NCBI GenBank assembly: GCA_026210745.1
Contig: CP110631.1
Coordinates: 4,278,001-4,342,000 of the forward strand
Source: Exobasidium rhododendri
Taxonomy: Eukaryota; Basidiomycota; Exobasidiomycetes; Exobasidiales; Exobasidiaceae
Reading direction: 5' to 3'
DNA length: 64,000 nt
Shown piece after piece: positions 31,834-42,866 of this stretch. The position numbers and the translations under genes are program-made. Numbering within the stretch: position 1 is the first letter of the stretch; each line of letters opens with the position of its first letter. A model generated the notes under the pieces. That model did not search any database. It saw nothing but the letters and a program-made list of their open reading frames with translations, and was not told where the DNA came from.

Positions 31834-32936
31834 CTACTCTGTCTTTAATTTCTTCGCCTCCGAAGTCTTGGCGGCAGCGATTCTGGCTTCTATCCAATCG
31901 AATGCCGTGTCAATCACATGTTCTACTGGTTCATCAAATAGGAAGGGCTGAGAAGAGAGGAGAGAACGTGAGGACAAGTCGGTAAAAAAGGCCTAAAATC
32001 GTCCCTAAGCGCACCGATCTTCTGACTCACCAAAGCGGGAACAAAAGCGAGACCAGCAATCGTTGGCCCTGACGATCTGATGCGGGGTCTCGATGACTTG
32101 GCAAACAGTGGTGCAGAGTATCTCACAATCTATGAGTGTGGGTACGTGTAAGTGTCAATGTCACCCTCCTCACCAAGCTACTGATTCACTCACGCTATGA
32201 ATGGTGAAGGCAGCTGCACAGGATGAGAGAGAGAGAGGAAGAGAGACTTTTTCAGCTCAGGCAGCAAGTCGCCTCAGTTGAACAATAAGGTCTACTCACG
32301 CAGCGCCATACTAGCAATGCTTTGAAAGACTGCTCTTCTCGCCATGACCAGTCCAACATGAGTCATTTCTGAGCCTGGAACAGCATCAACTTTACCCGAA
32401 ACAGTCTTCCCCGCCTCTGCTTCACGCTTTTTCAATTCTACTTTCTGAGCAATACTGAGCGACTCTGGACCCTTTTCCCTCAGAGCTACACTTTCCGAGT
32501 GGGCCCGATAGCCTGCATACCCTACATCTCCAAGGCTGTAGAGAGAAAAGACCACGTCGCCAGGAGGAAAATCAGAAAGAAGATGCCAAGGTGAGACTGA
32601 CAGCAAGTACTCCTCACATGTAAGTCCAAGACACCGCATACGCAGCTCTGACAAAGTTTGGATTCGTGAGCGGTCGAAATGCTTCTCCGATGTCGGAAGA
32701 GTAGGCAACGTCTATAAGTCGAAAAAGGCAAGGGGAAGAAGGAGACGTCGCTCTCGTGTCAATGGCGCGCGCTAGACACAGCAACGTATCTTGCAAGGTG
32801 TCCTAGAAGACAGAGACTTACATCGACTAGAAGCTGTGATGACCGTCCGAAGTCTCATAGCAAAAGCAGCATATCGCGTAGGCCCTTCCTCGACAGTCTC
32901 CTGTACATTATCTCTTACCGGTTGTGGGATTGACAT
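31834..32936 (-). CDS. Mitochondrial fission process protein 1 homologue (MTFP1/MTP18-like)
   Basis: Inner mitochondrial membrane protein family linked to membrane fission. Six exons: 32822-32936, 32618-32711, 32300-32535, 32194-32213 (20 nt), 32031-32129 and 31834-31947, giving 225 residues. It starts MSIPQPVRDNVQETVEEG with TRYAAFAMRLRTVITASSRY. Family blocks are VAYSSDIGEAFRPL, FVRAAYAVSWTYILGDVGY, the sequence ALPAFTIHS (compare IPGFTIN in MTFP1), PTIAGLAFVPAL and PFLFDEPVEHVIDTAFDW. All six joins keep frame, and all introns are 64-110 nt. The lysine-rich loop in the middle (LSIAQKVELKKREAEAGK) is fungal. Confidence 0.87.
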
Positions 32937-33160
32937 TGTGAGGCATGTACTCCGGAGAAGGAGAAGAACAATGAAAAAGTTCTGGACCGAGGTTTGGTCG
33001 ATCTAGTCACCGCGTAAATCGGAAAAAAAGCCTCACGAATGGCAGATCCACTTGGTTGTGTTTTGGTCGGATCCCGGACGAGCAAAAATAAAGAAGAGAA
33101 TGAGTTGACCACTTTTACTTCTCCCATACGTGTATCAACTAGCATGAGCATGCCACGTCC

Positions 33161-35326
33161 ATGAGCATCAGCAGGACTTCCGCGAGAGCTTTGATAAGCC
33201 GACCTGCTGTCTTGCTCTTGCCTTATGCTCCTCCTGCTGCGCCACCACTGCCGGGACCCATAAGATGGAGCAGCAGTCAAGCTGGCCAGCTTATCTTGAC
33301 GGACCAGGACAATGAGTCGACGATCTACCGCAAGGCCGACTCGTCGACTGTCAACGACAACGACAGGAAAGGAAAGTCTAAGGCAGAGGCTAGAGGTACC
33401 GCAACAAGACGAATAGAGCGGATAAAAGAGCTATTGCGGACTTCGCAGGAGGGGATAGAGGAAAGTCAAAGGCGGAAGGATGTTGATGCTCGTTATCCCG
33501 GCTTGAAGGCAGGGCAAACAAACTTCATGGCAGTACTGTTAGAAATGACTGAGCTCTGCAAAACGATCGAAGTCGGTGGTCTGTCAGCGCAAGAGCTTCA
33601 CTATATTCACACAGGTCTTGACAGCGCTGATAGAGAAAACGCCCGAAGGAGTACCGATAACAGAGGACGCCGGTACCAAAAGAGTTCAGCAACCTATGCC
33701 ATGCTGCTAAAGTACGCGTACAAACGAAGGGATGCTGCTGCACTGCGCACCATTACAAAGGAGGGACTCACCTGGAAGCATCATCAAGACAGAAGTGTGC
33801 CGGCGAGAATCGAAAAGAAATCTAGATTCATACATCCTAGAGTGGCAGCAGCCGATGATCTGTCGAGACTAGCTCGCAACCTGTTTGTTTCACTGAAAGT
33901 CAAGCACAAACAAGAGGTAAGCAAAGGCACGGAAACGTTCCTTCCTGGCAAACAGCTGCCGAGCAGCAAGTCGAAGGTCATGCAAGGTGACGATGCTATT
34001 GCGCTTTCGACTTTGCTGCAGAATAGACTGGGGACATTTAAATTTGGAAAGGGAGAGGGAGATGAAGAGTATCTGAAGCTCTCGAGACCTGCGCAACTTT
34101 CGCGATATCCACTTACACATCAGTCTAGACGGATCAGATGGGTCAACAGGCTGGTGGAGAGGGGGCTCCTGGAGAAGCTTGCCGAAAAGGACTTCAGCAG
34201 TGACTTGAAGACGATTGTGTCCACAAGGAGCAAGGCGCCCAGCAGTCAACGAACAAAAATAGGCATCAGCCTTGAAGAATCAGACACGGAAGTGAATAAG
34301 ATGATGGATCTGCTCACAGAGTCAACAAAGGGAAGTCAACAGATACTGCAGCTGCAAGCGCTTCAGGACGCCTACAACAAGTGGCAAGAGGAGCTGGCCA
34401 CTCGACTGCGAAACCGAAAGAATGTAGCAAGAGTCTTGAAACAATTTCATTCTACTGCAGATACTGCGACAAAGAACAAGGTGGAACACATCTCTCAAGT
34501 GGTGCCGACATGGCTAGTCTTATCATCGCTCCGAATGCAAATCTACGTTGGTGATGGTGTCAAAGCAGAAAAGATGGTGGAATACTACCTTGAAAGTCTT
34601 CAACGAGCCCACGGGGATCGGCTGCTGTCCGATATCATCCCCGTGTCCAAAGACCGGGTGCATGCTGTCACAGATCCTTTGAGTCCTCCCATAGGTTCAT
34701 CATTGTTGAACGGAATCCTTCGAGCTCACGCGACTGGGGCAGCTCAAGACTGCTTTGAGAACATGCTTCAATCTGTCGAAAGGTGGTCGATTGGCGGATA
34801 CAAGCTGTGTTCCAGCGTCACCTTACGCAAGACAATCGTCTCCAAAGTCAACGTGGGAGAGTGCTTAGTGCCGGACGTACAGACAATCTCTATCATGCTA
34901 GAGTCGCTTCGGATGCGTAGGAAGCGCCTTGCTCTTGGCATCAAGTTGGTAGAAGAGATGTGGAAGAGGTGGGCGATTGCCACCATAGATCTAGAGGAAG
35001 GGAAGCATGCAAGCGCAACAGTTGCAACAACGAAGAAGTGTCAGACGATGTCTTTGTCCTTGCGAACCTTCACAACGCTACTGACTTGGGCAGTCATCGA
35101 TGGCAAAGTCGAGAAAGTGAACAAGATCTTTTCAATGATGGAGCAGTGGAGACGAGAACACTTTCGAAGCATAGAAGAGTGGAATGACGCTACGCCAGAA
35201 GAGAGGATATCCTGGGAAAGGGCGAAGAAGAAAGCAGAAGGACTCAAGAGCAAGGAAAGTCGCAAGGAGGGGGCAAGAGGAGCAGATGGAGGCAAGGACG
35301 GGATGGAAAGCGAGATCATAGCCTAG
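33161..35326 (+). CDS. Hypothetical basic protein, probably mitochondrial
   Basis: I do not recognise the family. Single exon, 721 residues. The N-terminus MSISRTSARALISRPAVLLL is Arg/Ser-rich without acids, as in a mitochondrial presequence. The body is Lys/Arg-rich and mostly helical. Segments such as SSATYAMLLKYAYKRRDAAAL, TWLVLSSLRMQIYVGDGVKAE and LSLRTFTTLLTWAVIDGKVEK resemble degenerate pentatricopeptide-type helical hairpins. The C-terminus is charged (KKKAEGLKSKESRKEGARG). A role in mitochondrial RNA or ribosome biology would fit but is inference. Divergent from the MTFP1-like gene (about 225 bp). Confidence 0.75.
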   Translation: MSISRTSARALISRPAVLLLPYAPPAAPPLPGPIRWSSSQAGQLILTDQDNESTIYRKADSSTVNDNDRKGKSKAEARGTATRRIERIKELLRTSQEGIEESQRRKDVDARYPGLKAGQTNFMAVLLEMTELCKTIEVGGLSAQELHYIHTGLDSADRENARRSTDNRGRRYQKSSATYAMLLKYAYKRRDAAALRTITKEGLTWKHHQDRSVPARIEKKSRFIHPRVAAADDLSRLARNLFVSLKVKHKQEVSKGTETFLPGKQLPSSKSKVMQGDDAIALSTLLQNRLGTFKFGKGEGDEEYLKLSRPAQLSRYPLTHQSRRIRWVNRLVERGLLEKLAEKDFSSDLKTIVSTRSKAPSSQRTKIGISLEESDTEVNKMMDLLTESTKGSQQILQLQALQDAYNKWQEELATRLRNRKNVARVLKQFHSTADTATKNKVEHISQVVPTWLVLSSLRMQIYVGDGVKAEKMVEYYLESLQRAHGDRLLSDIIPVSKDRVHAVTDPLSPPIGSSLLNGILRAHATGAAQDCFENMLQSVERWSIGGYKLCSSVTLRKTIVSKVNVGECLVPDVQTISIMLESLRMRRKRLALGIKLVEEMWKRWAIATIDLEEGKHASATVATTKKCQTMSLSLRTFTTLLTWAVIDGKVEKVNKIFSMMEQWRREHFRSIEEWNDATPEERISWERAKKKAEGLKSKESRKEGARGADGGKDGMESEIIA

Positions 35327-35872
35327 ATAAATTTAGATTCATTTGTACTTATACACTATGCTGTGCAGCTCTCTCTGCTACCACTTATCGTATCTCGCGC
35401 TCGATTGTAATGGTGTCGTTGAGTCCACACCCTTCGAGACGTCACTGGAGAAAATAGGTGAGCACAGTATTCAAGGCGTAGTCTAGGTGCCGCATCGAGA
35501 ACAGTGCGCCGCTGATCATCTCGTTACTTGGCAAGTTTGCCTACGGAGAATCCACTCAGCAGCCGCATCGAAATAGATCGGTCACAACACTAGATCATGA
35601 GCGCAACGAATTTTGTCAAGAATCATCTGCTCGTTGTCCCTTGACCAAACATGAAGCTAACATGCACGGCAGCCAAGATCAAGCACTTCACCGCGTTAAA
35701 AATTCTCCCGGAAGCTGTTTGAGTATCAAGCTCAAACAAAGAAGGCAACACTCTTGCGAGGTTTGAGAATTGATTCTATACATGCCATATCTGGCAAGGA
35801 GGCATCCTGCAATCCCCAGTACCAGCCAGCTTCCTTTGGACATACTGCAAGATGGCCTGACAAGCCACTTTG
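35327..35872. other. Intergenic region
   Basis: About 545 bp following the hypothetical basic protein gene. It contains only short ORFs without coding character. If the doubtful gene at 35873 is real, its promoter lies here. Confidence 0.3.
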
Positions 35873-36663
<791 letters not shown>

Positions 36664-36757
36664 ACCTTCATAAAGTGTTGGATTTTGGTTTACATGCTGG
36701 GAAGGGTGCGCTTGAAGGACAATGTAGGAGAAATAATAGCAGCACCACCTCTGATCT

Positions 36758-39559
36758 CTATACGACAGTTTCTTGACTCTCTTCCTCGTACCGTGGACTT
36801 GCTTGTCTGGGAGGTGAATGTATGGGAGAAGATGCAGTAATAACGTGCGCTTCTTCGCTGTGCTGTGGCTGTGGATGCTGTGCGATTTCTGCCTCCGTTG
36901 AGGTGGAAGTTGTGACGGCATTGCTCCTGCTCAGACCACTACTGCTGGCATGGATCGGTAGCACAGTGTCCGAATTGGAATCGTGCGCTAGGTGGGAAGT
37001 CGCCAGTGCCTTGTCGAGCCCTTCCGCTCCATCATTGCCGGCCCCTAAGATGGCAGTAGCAGGCACGAAAACATGCATAGGAACCTTTGTATTGTCTGCT
37101 TTACTCGAGGAATTGATCGGTGGCAGGACAGGCGCACCAGCATGGCTAAGATCGAAGATGTCGTGAGCGTAGAGGATCAAATCTTCCGTCACTCGATCCT
37201 CTTCCATGGCTGCAGCGATACTAGTAGTCTCGTGATCTGCCTGTGAGAGTAAGAGAGGTCCAAATACAATGGAAAGATTGGAAACGTTCATCTTGTTTTC
37301 ATCGGCATGACTCGCCACTTTTGCCAGGTGCTCCACTATCAGCTTCAACGTTGCCTGATTTATCGAAGGCAGTCTTCTGATTCGACTCTTCAAGGCGGCA
37401 AATCCAGTGGAAATCTGATCTTGCCGTTCGTGCGTATACTTTACCCTCTCTTCCCATGGAATCGGCATGACAGCATCGGGAAGTTGGCGCAGATACAGCT
37501 TCAAGACGCCTGCTACCGTCGCAGGTTCATCATGGGCAGGATCAAATTCGAATCGCTCTTCGTCTTTCTCCAATGCGTGAGCCAGATTGTGTATGGCCGT
37601 GTGTTTTGCGCTGATTCGATAGATGCCGGATTGCTTCAATGCCCGTTCCTCGATGAAACGGATGCACTTTCGAACTATGATCGGTGCCTCTACCTTGTTC
37701 GGTCCTAAGCTTGGTGCAGAGTATTGCGCTCGACTGAAGGCGTAATCGATCAGTGATACACCGAAGATGAGATCCTTGCATTCCCCAAAGTAGTAATTGA
37801 CATAAGGAACCCTTCCTTCTTCCACCCCGGACATTGATGGAACACGAGTTTCGAGCAAATGCAACTCATCTTCCAACGTTTCCAGCGATGTCGACAAGAT
37901 CTGAACAGCTTGAGTACTCATGGAACTCTGAGCACTCGTCAGGACTTGACTGGATCGCTCCGCTTGCATCCAAACAGCCTGACATGTCAAGTAGAGCTCC
38001 CTTCTGGACTCTATCACGCTCGTAATTGCAGCAGATATGGTCTTTTCTCTTCGTAATCGGAGCGTCTCGAGATCAAAGACAGCCTTTCGATAGCTCTGGT
38101 CTGCTTCTTCCGAATCCCTCTTTGCTTTGAATGTCTTTATCGCCAAATTTTGATTCGATTTCATGCTTCCTGGTCCACCACCGAGGGTGACTCCTAGCCC
38201 ATTGCCTGTGGTCGCTGCACCAGCATTGCTACTTCCTTCGCTACCGGGACTGGTAGACATAACGTTGGCATCGCTTCCTTTTTCAGTGCTGCCTTGCCCT
38301 CCTTCTCGCATTCGAGAAAATAAGGCGTTCAGCTTCTTTGGCGCTTCCTTTCGAGCTGCATCCCAATTCTCTCGAGACCGAAGAGCATCAAGAAAGTGTC
38401 CCTTCTTCTCACCCGCTGGCAGGTTCGTATCGCCGGACAGCTTCGGTGATGGCCCGATCGAAGCTGACCCAGACGATACTCTAGCGTCTGAATCCGAAAG
38501 TGTGCTTACATTTCCCCTGGATTCCCTTCGAGCATGCAATGGTGCGTGTTTGACTGATCGAGTCCGTTGAGGCGAGAGCACTTCGTCGTCACCAAAGCTC
38601 TGACGGCCATGATCATCAACACCATCTACAAATGCAGAAGATGACAAGACAGGGGATGATGCGTCCTTGGAGGAGCCCTGATACGATGGCTCTCTAGAGA
38701 CGCTCATGTGTGTCGGGTGGAGTAGGGTACGCTGGTCCTCAATCGCCTGCTGTTGAAGTCGCATCTGCTCCACCTGGAAATCGCATATGAGCACATACTT
38801 TAGACACATCAGACGGAGGCATAGTCAGACATCAACACTCACCTCGTCGCATCGCTTTTCGTATGTTTTCCTTGCGCGAGGGAGCGTATGATTCCTCATC
38901 TCGTCGTAGCGTCCTATGCTTGTTTTCAGGTCTTCCTTGATACGCTTTCGTATCCTCTCCTGAGCATCTCTGTACACTGTCAATGGCAAAGTGACACCTT
39001 GTCGCATTGTCTCGATATAATAAAGCCTAGCATCGATTTCTGATAAAAGAGAGAGAGGGTGACAGTACCGTTTTTAGGAAGGTGTTCATATCCTACCGGT
39101 TCTCGATCTGAATCTTTCCTTACCTCGAAGGGAGTTTTCTCTCAAGCCTTTCCATGCTTGTCTCGCCCTGGGCAATTCAGCTCGGCTCGGCTCGACGAAC
39201 GTCGACGCAGTAATCCGGCTGCAAGCAGGAAGATTCAGACGTGGTAAGAACAGGATGGGCTCGCGTATCCTTGGAAGCCAAACTCACGCATCCAGCTTCA
39301 CCATGGAATCCTTTGACCTATCTGACAGCATCTTCAATCCTTTCACATAATCTTCTTCTAACTTCAATTTAGCCTCAAATGTTGCTAGATATGACTCTGC
39401 TTCGGAAAGGCTGCATCGAAAAATCTCCAGGATTGCATTGCTGACATCGGAAGCCGATTTGTTCCTGTGGCCCACCGCTTCAGACGATAAGGCTGGATCG
39501 CCAAAGGTGTTCCGATTAAGGTTAGAGATGTTGCCGAGCGTGTTATTGACCAACTCCAT
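36758..39559 (-). CDS. F-BAR and RhoGAP domain protein (Rgd1 type)
   Basis: GTPase-activating protein for Rho-family GTPases at sites of polarised growth. Exons 39288-39559, 39124-39218, 38843-39039 and 36758-38773 encode 859 residues. The N-terminal F-BAR part includes SLSEAESYLATFEAKLKLEE, DYVKGLKMLSDRSKDS, ARQAWKGLRENSLR and EIDARLYYIETMRQG. The RhoGAP domain (about 515-700) begins FGVSLIDYAF and contains CIRFIEERALKQSGIYRISA, with the arginine finger in GIYR (about 575), and then GVLKLYLRQLPDAVMP and NLSIVFGPLLL. The C-terminus is serine-rich. An apparent 24-nt exon inside the third intron (39069-39092) is not required. Divergent from the GH36-like gene. Confidence 0.92.
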
Positions 39560-39838
39560 GACTACAAAGGAGTACGAGAGCGCACGAATACGATAGGTAG
39601 CAAGCGGTCGCTAGCTATGGTGTGCAAGCAGCCAGTCCTTCTTCAATGCTGAGCAACCTATCTCGGCTGAGCAAGCGGGCGGTTGGTGTGACTTTTACAA
39701 GGGCGTGAGCGAGAAAGCGGACGGACGAATCTGCATAATATTTTTTTCCCACAAAGAGAGTTTGACGCGACCTCGCAGCCTCTTGTTGCTCGCTCGAGCC
39801 ATGGCGACAACGAGTCCCAAAGCACGCTGAGCTGAGTG

Positions 39839-42769
39839 ATGCCTGCAGCGCCGTTCTGTTCACCACAGCCGGGGAGTACCTTTCATATCAAGGTAGCCGA
39901 GAAAGAGAAGTGCGTTCCGGTGTACCTGTGCACACAAGTGATCAAGACTGCTCTGGACAGGCCTGAGCTACCGACCGTCCTTCAATGCTGGACCAACTTG
40001 CCAGGTGTAGATCACACAGGGGAGCCAGAGGATGAAGACGAGGAAGCAAAGTGGTACGCTGTAGATCTTGGCTATTGGCCTCCCCAAAACGATGGCGACG
40101 ACGGTTTGCAATTCACAGCGCTCGAAGTACCCGTTGCTCGACTCGAAGCTGCTGCTCGAAAGGGGCGGACATTGTCGTACTCTCTTACCTGGAGGCTGTC
40201 AATCGCTCGTGAGAGATCGGAGATTGAGATTCGGTGGCTGTACTTGCCAGAGCAAAACGCCTCTCTGGTGTTCCACTTGCCACATCAAAGAGATCCGCTA
40301 GAAGATCTTATAGCTGGCATCTGTGTCACCGGTAGTGCGTACATTGATCTTAAAAGGATAGAGAGAGGAAAGGAAGGGGTCGCTCTACTACCCATTCGAC
40401 TTGATCTCGGTGAGGATGGTAGAGGAATAGTCAAAATCTTCGAGCCTGTCCACGATGCATCTGGAGGAGCGGTCTGGGAGCGCACAAAGTCAACTTGGCA
40501 TACCTCCCGTTGCTTCAATACCTTTGAAGACATTTCAGATCAGCACAATGCGAGCTTGATCATCTTGCAATACCGAGATGTCGACAGAGTAGTGATCTTC
40601 TTTCCGATGTGTAACGAGGCGACAAGCGTGAATCTTCGTCGATGCGGCAGGGCTATTCATGCTAACGTGGACCAAATCGACCCTCATAGCGAGCAAGGAG
40701 ACCAGGTCATCATAGCCATAGGTCCTACTAGTGAGCTGCATAGCCTCATACGCAAGTGCTTTGCTCGATTGCAAGCCTCTACAGTGACTTCTAGCTCAGC
40801 ATCGCTGCCACGGCAAGTAGATGATGACGCACCATATCCAGCGCTCGCCCGTGAGGACGGACCTGGATTTTGTACATGGGAAGCATTAGGCGCCGGAAGA
40901 GAGCGACCCTTTCTATCAAGACTTTGTGACGTTCTCGAACGCTTCGAGAGGCAGACGCAGGTGGCAATATCAACGCTTCTGATCGACGATGGCTGGCAAG
41001 ATGTCTCCAGTGGCGATACTCATGCAAGAGAGCTACTCAGCTTTGACATGGATCGCAACCTACTCCAAGGTAGTCATGACAGTCATGACATTGGTGAAAC
41101 CTCTACTCTTTGCAGATACTTGAATGTAATTAGAAGTAGATTCGCTCACTTGCGATATGTCGGTGTTTGGATTACCTTGGCTGGCTACTGGGGCGGAGTG
41201 GATTATAAATGCTTTGCCGACGACTTTGGGCCCCTACTAAAGGCAAACTTCTGCAATCCCTTTTGGTCACAAGAGCGCAATAGACTGCAAACTTGGTATC
41301 TGCCCGCGGTGAATCGGTTAGAGTCGTTCTATGGCATCTATTTCTCGTTTTTGAAGGCAGCAGGCGTTTCATTCGTCAAGATAGATGATCAATCCGACTG
41401 GGAGTGGATCTCCTCACTCACCACGCCAGACGAGAAAGCTATACCCATGTCACCGAGCACATACTTTGACCAGGCATGGACGGCCATGATGAGGATGGCT
41501 GAAGAGCACTTTGGACCCGAGTCTGTCATTCATTGTATGGCCTTTGGTCATCGCTTTCTCACTCGTCTGGCGATGCACGACCGATCTTATGCTCGTATAC
41601 ACTTTCGAAATTCAGACGACACCTTCCCACAAGTCCCATCCGCTCACGTCTGGCACGTCTATCACAACGCTCTCAATGCCTGTCTGTCGAGTGGCAACGC
41701 TATGATCATTCCAGATGCGGACATGATTACCTCTTATATGCCATGCGATACAGAGAAAGTAGATTGGGCCGAGTATCATGCAGCGTTCCGAGCTTGCTTC
41801 TCTACAAGTAAGATCTAGCTTTCAGACAGCGTCGACGTGAGTGAGAGAGGAACGACGAAGATCATCCATTCACTACTAGCACCCTCAAAGGACTCTTCTA
41901 CTGCGACAAGTCTGGGTCGATGCAAGACTGTGCAAGTAGGAATGGGGAGTCACAAAGACGATCGGAGACGGATAGTCAGTCTGCCCTTGCCATCTTCTGT
42001 CTTTACTAGTCTCACTGAGGATGCTATCGGTCCAGCCCTGAAGATGAGCGCTAGCTGGCAAGTCAAGTCAAGGTCGTCCTCGACGTCGCTGTTTGGTTGC
42101 CTCTTATCATTGTGGAATACCAGATATGGCAGTGTGTCTGTAGATTGGATCACAGTAGAGGACATCGTTCAGGCGCTCAAAGAGCAGCAAGTCTCTCGCC
42201 TTGACCACTTCTTCCTCTTCAGTCCCCAATCGAACACATCTATTTTATTCGAGGGGATGCCGTCACAGAAAATGGAAAGAGAGGAAGCTCGATCGGCACC
42301 TTGTAGCCGACCTCTAGTTGCGATACAGATAGATCCAGCCAGGTGGCAGATCTTTTCTCTTTTCCCGGCATTTCACGTACAGACAAGCAGAGGACTGACT
42401 TGGATCGGGTGTGCAGGATTGATTTACAAGTACGCCGGCCTCTGTTCTGTCGAGGAAGTCTGGCAAGGTCAGAGGCGTAGCAGCACCCTTTTCTCGGCGA
42501 GATTATCAAGAGCAGGAAAGTGCGCGTTCATTCTTTCGGAAGCCACAAAGGTTCGGCGTGGCCACGCAATTCAGCTCGACGGTGTTGTAGTGCAGCACGA
42601 CAACATGCACACACAACAGATCGGCCAGTGCTTGCTGTTAGTCGTCGACATGTGTCGGCACTTGCGATCAGTACAAGAATATGATCGGACGAGCGGATCG
42701 TGGCAGATTGATCTTGTAGATGAGGACCCCCCCTCCTTGGCAAGAATAGACACGAATACAGTAATCTGA
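39839..42769 (+). pseudogene. Raffinose synthase / Sip1-like (GH36) gene with one in-frame TAG
   Basis: Glycosyl hydrolase family 36, raffinose-synthase-like group (alpha-galactosidase or galactosyltransferase activity). One continuous 976-codon frame from ATG 39839 to TGA 42767, broken only by TAG at 41816-41818 (codon 660). Family motifs before the break are LPTVLQCWTNLPGVDHTG, GFCTWEALGAGRERPFLSRL, ISTLLIDDGWQDV, RYVGVWITLAGYWGG and the nucleophile motif VKIDDQSDWEW. After the break the homology resumes without shift (SDSVDVSERGTTKIIH, KTVQVGMGSH), ending LVVDMCRHLRSVQEYD. The TAG sits inside an 18-nt GT...AG segment (41808-41825) that would restore the frame if spliced. Truncation, readthrough, micro-intron and sequencing error are all possible. 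Called pseudogene only because of the stop. Confidence 0.7.
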
Positions 42770-42866
42770 AATGCGTGAGAGACACAAAAGACATATATCC
42801 TTTGCTTGGACGATTGGAATTTACTACAAATACATACTACGACAGGCCCTGGCCAATCCGATTCAT

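Noticed and set aside
32886-32936. 18-nt GT...AG segment at the MTFP1-like start (gtaagagataatgtacag)
   Set aside because: Needed only if translation begins at an upstream ATG in another frame; the ATG at 32936 reads through this stretch without a stop.
39069-39092. Apparent 24-nt micro-exon (GYEHLPKN) in the RhoGAP gene
   Set aside because: It would create introns of 29 and 31 nt, far below the range here. A single 84-nt intron joins the flanking exons in the same phase with better family fit.
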